From Sarcomyxa edulis (taxonomy: Eukaryota > Basidiomycota > Agaricomycetes > Agaricales > Mycenaceae), in NCBI GenBank assembly GCA_009761415.1, contig QUOL01000006.1, positions 930,001-994,000 on the forward strand: a DNA stretch of 64,000 nucleotides, in the 5' to 3' direction. The position numbers and the translations under genes were made by a program. Shown here piece by piece: positions 62,721 through 64,000 of this stretch. The notes under the pieces are model-generated. The model saw only the letters and a list, made by a program, of their open reading frames with translations. It had not been told where the DNA came from and did not search any database. Position 1 is the first letter of the stretch. The number at the start of each line of letters is the position of its first letter.

Positions 62721-63380
62721 ATGTCCCTCACTAATCTTGTCGCCCTCCAAGTTGCTCAAGCTTCTTTGACACGAACCCAAGACACCGGTGCTACATCTTG
62801 TCTGGATCTCTACAACAGAACTCTGGAGGCATTGCCTATTCCAAGACGAGGCACTCCTCTAGAGAAAGCGACAGTCGTGTCTATCGTTCTGGTATCTTCC
62901 TGCTCACCCTCTCCTTCATCAGAAGAATTAACATCTCTTCAACAGCTAGTATACAGGCATTATGCTGCGTATCTTCGTCCCAGCATGATCTACGAGTAAC
63001 TGTCACCGCTCGCCATCGTAATAGCTCAAATATATGAAAGGGCCCTCTTCTTTGTGAACAAAAATAAGGTCAACGAGGACGAGGATCAAATTCATTCCAG
63101 TACGCCACACATTCATGTTGACCCACCAATCCTGACTACCTTCCTTTGATACAGGTGACCTGGAGTGTATATTACGCGCTTCTTACCATTGCCCTGAGTC
63201 CGCTGCTGCGTTAACTCAGCGAGGCCACACTCCATTCGATGACTGGTCAATAGACGAGGTAAGATGATGATTGTGCCGCTCTTTCAGAGATTGTGAATTC
63301 ACGTCTTTTCCTTAGTTTTTGCATCAGTATATTACATATAATCTTTTCGTGGTTCTGTGTGGATTGCGCTCAATTTGTTT
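62721..63380 (+). pseudogene. Diverged third paralogue of the orphan gene, with in-frame stop (copy C)
   Basis: Collinear with B1 exon by exon: MSLTNLVALQVAQASLTRTQ, LDLYNRTLEALPIPRRGTPL, LVYRHYAAYLRPSMIYE, then TAA at 62998-63000, and, continuing in the same frame, LSPLAIVIAQIYERALFFVN and KNKVNEDEDQIH. The next exon is DLECILRASYHCPESAAALT. The TAA replaces one residue in the middle of an otherwise gap-free alignment, so it is a point nonsense change. The last exon is too diverged to fix its end. Unless a hidden intron removes the stop, the gene is dead or makes a 75-residue product. Confidence 0.7.
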
Positions 63381-63890
63381 GCCTCCAAACCCTTGTTTCT
63401 GTATCTTTTGTCACTTGTGTTCCCTACCGTCGCAGTCCTCTCCACTAACATCTATCTTATAATTAGGAACTCCGGATAGCCATGTCTATCAGGTTCGTCA
63501 ATCAATCATCATTGCTTCCGAAAGCTCCAGTGGCGGACGCACCAAGATTCTCCACTCACGTGCAGTTGTTTGTCCAAGGTGCGTCAACCAAATACTGCCG
63601 TCGCTCCGACTCGCTCGTGCTATGTACTGCCACAATGCAGATCTCACGCTTGAACAGTCGATCTCGACGACTTGTTGTAGACTCCTCACGCGAGTCTATG
63701 AGCGAATCGGAGGGATTTCACGACAAGTCTAAGAGATGAGCGTCGGAGCCCAAGCTCTGAGCAGGTGCGTACGCACAGTTCTATCAGAGCTGATTTGTCG
63801 ATGTTTATTCAGGATTGACGTCTACCGATACGCGAAACCTAACGCGCTTTGGCCCCCTGGAAAAGCGCAGGGAAACCGACCTCGCGCTGC
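63381..63890. other. Region before the last promoter
   Basis: An 85-codon plus-strand frame (63482-63739) has no recognisable motif. Nothing else seen. Confidence 0.35.
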
Positions 63891-63894
63891 CTGC

Positions 63895-64000
63895 TATAAA
63901 ATGTGTCGCGGATGGATCTCTGCTTTTCTCATTCTTGTGCTTCTGCTCTCTCCCTTACACCTCTTTACACCTCCAACATTTGCTGCTCTCCACTCTGCTA
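63895..64000 (+). promoter_or_regulatory. Core promoter of a gene starting beyond the window
   Basis: TATAAA at 63895-63900 is followed by about 90 bases that are strongly C/T-rich (CTTCTGCTCTCTCCCTTAC and similar), the typical layout of a strongly expressed fungal gene. No ATG of the gene is reached before the window ends. Confidence 0.55.

Overview
The window is nuclear DNA of a filamentous fungus, most likely a basidiomycete of the mushroom group (Agaricomycetes). Genes are dense, lie on both strands and are cut by many 45-70 base introns. The gene set (Noc2, Pol III RPC2, BiP with HDEL, NatC Mak3, D-arabinono-lactone oxidase, tyrosine-kinase-like kinases with an HGD catalytic loop, an orphan multi-pass membrane protein) fits that group. 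The exact species cannot be read from the sequence. No tRNA, rRNA, CRISPR array or intact transposon was recognised.

Layout. 0-10 kb: SFT2 (partial, -), NOC2 (+), a CBP6/UQCC2-like mitochondrial factor (-), a 2 kb gene-poor stretch, and an HSPA12-type Hsp70-like ATPase (+). 10-19 kb: ALO1 (+), the E2 enzyme UBC7/UBE2G2 (-) and Pol III subunit RPC2 (-). 19-21.4 kb: an unrecognised, partly decayed coding region (-). 21.4-28.3 kb: a METTL14-type protein (-), a DNA-hypermodification-type helical domain fused to a chromodomain (+), and an otubain deubiquitinase (-). 28.5-35.4 kb: an ERCC6L2-type SNF2 translocase (-) and a UBE2G1-type E2 (-). 35.5-51.2 kb: a possible small gene (+), two divergent kinases, an orphan Ser-rich protein (-), an ARMT1/DUF89 phosphatase (+), an orphan membrane protein (-) and an ACOT9-type thioesterase (+).

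51.8-64 kb holds a large structural feature. Two nearly identical arms of about 2.07 kb (51824-53892 and 59694-61770) lie in inverted orientation around a 5.8 kb core that carries BiP/KAR2 and MAK3. Each arm carries an intact copy of a 162-residue orphan gene plus a fragment of an older paralogue. A further diverged paralogue, broken by an in-frame stop, follows at 62.7 kb, and a stray fragment of a methylcrotonyl-CoA carboxylase beta gene sits against one arm junction.

Two other themes run through the window. First, very small exons are implied where conserved motifs must be rebuilt: a possible 1-base exon in ERCC6L2, 6, 11 and 9 bases in ARMT1, 8 in the Hsp70-like gene, and 13 and 15 in BiP; many of them fall in phosphate- or metal-binding motifs. 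Second, TGACGTGTC occurs three times within 490 bases around the BiP start and resembles the unfolded-protein-response element. Functional links visible here are protein quality control (BiP, the two E2s of the UBE2G type, otubain, Hsp70-like) and nucleic-acid modification or repair (METTL14-like, HMUDK-type/chromodomain protein, ERCC6L2). Nothing shows that these genes are co-regulated.
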